Below, in pieces: positions 61,822 to 64,000 of a stretch of 64,000 bases of DNA. The notes beneath the pieces are model-generated. The model ran no database searches. It saw only the letters and a program-made list of their open reading frames with translations, and was not told the DNA's origin. The first letter of the stretch is position 1, and the number at the start of each line of letters is the position of its first letter. The position numbers and the translations under genes are program-made. Source of the DNA: an uncultured Ignavibacteriota bacterium (GTDB lineage Bacteria > Bacteroidota > Ignavibacteria > UBA10030 > UBA8401); contig CAISDA010000013.1 in assembly GCA_903884005.1 (NCBI GenBank), positions 106,037-170,036 of the forward strand. Reading direction: 5' to 3'.

Positions 61822-61941
61822 GCTTATTTAAACCATCCCCGCAATCTCTGTCTGAATTCTTCCCGCCCACTTCGGTCCATAATCAATAACGGAAATAAAA
61901 AAAAATCGGACTCAACGCATTAGATAATTCTAATTAGAGCA

Positions 61942-61977
61942 TTCTAACTTGATAAAACAGACGATGGATGTTACAAT
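61942..61977 (+). promoter_or_regulatory. Promoter of the adhesin gene, shared element B
   Basis: ttctaacttga (61942-61952) repeats the 11-mer found at 52018-52028. TTGATA (61949-61954) and TACAAT (61972-61977) are exactly 17 bp apart. The start codon is at 62147, leaving an untranslated leader of about 160 nt that contains the hairpin cgatgc/gcatcg near 62060-62080. Confidence 0.65.
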
Positions 61978-62146
61978 GACAGTGTAGTCGTATGGAAAGA
62001 CAAAATTTAGAATGTACATCGGTAGTCGGTGGGGCTTAGGCGATGATCATGCTTATGATCGATGCAGACTCCGCATCGGTATCAGCAATCTGTTCGAACA
62101 TGGTTCTATAATAAAATGCACACATCACATTCCTGGGGGGGAACAA

Positions 62147-64000
62147 ATGAAAAAAATAATCTATTTAACATGGTCAACGCTGCTTCTTTTAGTGTTCGGA
62201 TCAGTCGCAATAGCGGCGCCGGGGAGAACCGCATCAGTATCGGGCCTATGGAGTGCCACTTCGACGTGGGGAGGGTCGTCGGTTCCAACATCGTCAAATG
62301 CCGTAACTATAAACAGTGGTGTTATTGTTACCGTGGATGTTGCGGCTTCAGCAGCCAGCATAACCGTAAATGGGCCGACGGTAAGTAATGGACTATCTAT
62401 CAGCGGTTCAAATTCACTCACAGTAGCTGGCGCGATTACAATGAACGCTCCGACATCAGGTACAGTCACAAGTACGATTGATGTAGGGTCAGGTTCGCTT
62501 AGTACGGGGGGTGATATTACCATTAATGGTAGCAGCACTGCGGCCCGTTATTGTACAATGTCTCTATCAACAGGCACAATCGCGGCTGGTGGCAATATAA
62601 ATTTTTCAGGTACAGCTGCGCAGGCTAGACTAATCTTTAACGGAATTGGAATCCTCAATATAGACGGAAATATTTCATCAGGTGGAACATTTGTTGCATC
62701 TAGTGGGACAGTTAACTATGATGGATTATTTTCTCAAACGATTGCCGCATACACGTACAATAATTTAATTTTTAGTGGTTACGGTGTCAAAACTATTCCT
62801 AACGGATTGGTTGTTCTTGGCAACTTTACTGCCAGTGGAGGGCAGATATCGTTAGCGAATCCAAACACGTTTACCCTCGCTGGTAATTGGAATTCGTCAT
62901 GTGCCCTTTCGAATACTGACAGACTGATATTGACCCTTAATGGTTCTGGTGATCAAACAATAACTAACAACTCGAATCCATTAACATTAAGAAGTCTAAT
63001 CGTCAACAAAGCAAGTGGGACAGCAACACTCAATCAAAATATTACCACTTCCAACACCGCCGGCAATGAGTTGACGGTCACTGCAGGAACCCTCGATTTG
63101 TCAACGTTTACCGCGAACCGCGCCTCTACGGGCAGCGGTACATTAACTGTTGCCAATGGTGCAAAATTGGATATAGGGGGGAGCAATACGCTTCCAACGA
63201 ATTATTCAACTTACTCATTAGACGTGTCAAGCATAGTCGAGTATTCGGGTACTGTTCAGTCCGTAGCGGGTAAAACCTATGGAAATCTCATACTGTCAGG
63301 TAGCGGGGATAAATCTGTAATCACGGGCACTTCGGTAGCCAAAAATCTGAGTGTCGCCCCGACCGGGACAGCCAGGGCAAGTGTAGGTGCAGGCTTAAGC
63401 ATTGGAGTGGGCAGTTTAACACTCGGTGGCTATAATAAAATCAATGGAACGTGGGGGTCATCATCGTCTTCTGCATCAAACACAAATAATACGTATTTTT
63501 CTACGACTACCGGTATGGTAAATGTCGTAAACGATACGAGGCCAACCCCGGTCTTCTCGAACCTGACCGCCAACCAGTCGATCGCTTACGGTACTCCGAC
63601 TGTTACGGTAAATGGGACATTAAGCGCATCAGGCCCGGTGTATGCTTTTGACGGAGAAACGGTTGGGATAACGGTTAATGGGATTACACAAAATGCTACA
63701 ATATCAGGTGGGATTGGCCAATTCTCTCTCAATTTTGCAACGGCTTTAATTCCTGCAAATAATAATCCATACGCCATCACCTATTCATATGCTGGTGGTG
63801 TACAGTTAAAAAGTGCAAGCAATAGTTTAAGTTCCACGTTGACGGTGAATAAGAAACCTGTCACGGTAACGGCGAATGCGGGCCAGAATAAAATATTCGG
63901 CTCGGCCGATCCGGTCTTCTCCTATACGTCCTCCGATCCGGCGATCGTGTTCACAGGAGCGCTCGCTCGTGTGGCAGGCGATGCGGTCGGCAGTTATGCG
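62147..64000 (+). CDS. Large secreted beta-rich adhesin-like protein with MBG domain, 3' truncated by window edge
   Basis: The frame from the ATG at 62147 is open to the last base (618 codons) and is missing from the ORF track, presumably because no stop lies inside the window. The ATG follows gggggg. A signal peptide (IIYLTWSTLLLLVFGSVAIAA) leads into LWSATSTWGGSSVPTSSNAVTINSG, a start typical of secreted repetitive Bacteroidota proteins. About 450 residues of Gly/Ser/Thr/Asn-rich parallel-beta-like repeats follow (AITMNAPTSGTVTST, GNINFSGTAAQARLIFNG). The last 45 residues read VTVTANAGQNKIFGSADPVF and FTGALARVAGDAVGSYA, a clear MBG domain. More MBG units and perhaps a T9SS tail are expected beyond the edge. 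Likely a cell-surface adhesin. Confidence 0.85.
   Translation, partial: MKKIIYLTWSTLLLLVFGSVAIAAPGRTASVSGLWSATSTWGGSSVPTSSNAVTINSGVIVTVDVAASAASITVNGPTVSNGLSISGSNSLTVAGAITMNAPTSGTVTSTIDVGSGSLSTGGDITINGSSTAARYCTMSLSTGTIAAGGNINFSGTAAQARLIFNGIGILNIDGNISSGGTFVASSGTVNYDGLFSQTIAAYTYNNLIFSGYGVKTIPNGLVVLGNFTASGGQISLANPNTFTLAGNWNSSCALSNTDRLILTLNGSGDQTITNNSNPLTLRSLIVNKASGTATLNQNITTSNTAGNELTVTAGTLDLSTFTANRASTGSGTLTVANGAKLDIGGSNTLPTNYSTYSLDVSSIVEYSGTVQSVAGKTYGNLILSGSGDKSVITGTSVAKNLSVAPTGTARASVGAGLSIGVGSLTLGGYNKINGTWGSSSSSASNTNNTYFSTTTGMVNVVNDTRPTPVFSNLTANQSIAYGTPTVTVNGTLSASGPVYAFDGETVGITVNGITQNATISGGIGQFSLNFATALIPANNNPYAITYSYAGGVQLKSASNSLSSTLTVNKKPVTVTANAGQNKIFGSADPVFSYTSSDPAIVFTGALARVAGDAVGSYA

Noticed and set aside
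61601-61889. Two overlapping plus-strand ORFs after the large lipoprotein gene
   Set aside because: Neither has a ribosome site or known domain, and both run through the hairpin at 61796-61821; treated as untranslated 3' sequence.
62161-62538. 125-aa minus-strand ORF and the small ORFs at 62062..62388
   Set aside because: They are shadows of the long open adhesin frame that starts at 62147 and reaches the window end.
1-64000. CRISPR array, rRNA operon or prophage
   Set aside because: No regularly spaced direct repeats, no rRNA signatures and no phage structural or integrase genes were seen on either strand.

Overview
The window looks like a chromosomal segment of a Gram-negative bacterium of the Bacteroidota / Ignavibacteriota-Chlorobiota neighbourhood. 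The grounds are a type IX secretion (T9SS) style C-terminal sorting domain with the NHPNPFNPAT motif, several lipoboxes and outer-membrane barrels, a BrxA/BrxB-type bacilliredoxin, a SprA-like barrel, frequent TTG/GTG starts and sigma70-like promoters. No rRNA, CRISPR array or phage block is visible. Four tRNAs are present (Leu-CAA, Cys-GCA, Leu-UAA, Lys-UUU). The lineage call is inference from protein family resemblance only.

Layout. 0-7 kb is an AT-rich accessory tract: a 5'-truncated bacilliredoxin, an FkbM methyltransferase, a 504-aa protein of a probably mobile family framed by a 13-bp inverted repeat, a lipoprotein resembling a glycoside hydrolase, a decayed stretch, and a Wzx-like flippase. 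This looks like a rearranged surface-glycan locus. 7-19.6 kb is mixed housekeeping and envelope: an NfeD/slipin pair, a small HAD-like protein, a secreted PIG-L deacetylase, a PduO-type cobalamin adenosyltransferase, a phosphofructokinase with PPi-type signature residues, a haem-c lipoprotein, and two outer-membrane proteins, the larger SprA-like. 19.7-21.7 kb holds three tRNAs, two small membrane proteins and an unexplained tract. 21.7-28 kb has a GH42-like secreted glycosidase, glucose-6-phosphate dehydrogenase and a split PAS + chemoreceptor pair.

28-40 kb is one tightly packed unidirectional run: nadB, purF, a giant secreted subtilase, a CDP-alcohol phosphatidyltransferase, ftsY, a dipeptide epimerase and mutL. 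40-43 kb is a secreted S9 peptidase bracketed by two copies of a small hairpin repeat. 43-49 kb has a stand-alone RAM domain, tRNA-Lys, a YVTN beta-propeller, a TPR protein and a metal-uptake group (His/Cys small protein, outer-membrane protein, ZnuA-like and ZnuB-like proteins) with no ATPase nearby.

49.1-51.9 kb is the strongest candidate for an undescribed system: a dynamin-like GTPase domain with a broken P-loop, fused to Sel1 repeats and a CFI-box-like C-terminus, followed by a coiled-coil protein. 52-64 kb is dominated by secreted proteins: a lamin-tail-like T9SS protein, a four-Cys small protein, an FGE-like lipoprotein without the catalytic Cys pair, a porin, a C45-like Ntn-hydrolase fused to an aminopeptidase-like region, and a large MBG-repeat adhesin. 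The adhesin runs off the right edge and is absent from the supplied ORF track. It and the lamin-tail-like gene share an almost identical promoter arrangement.
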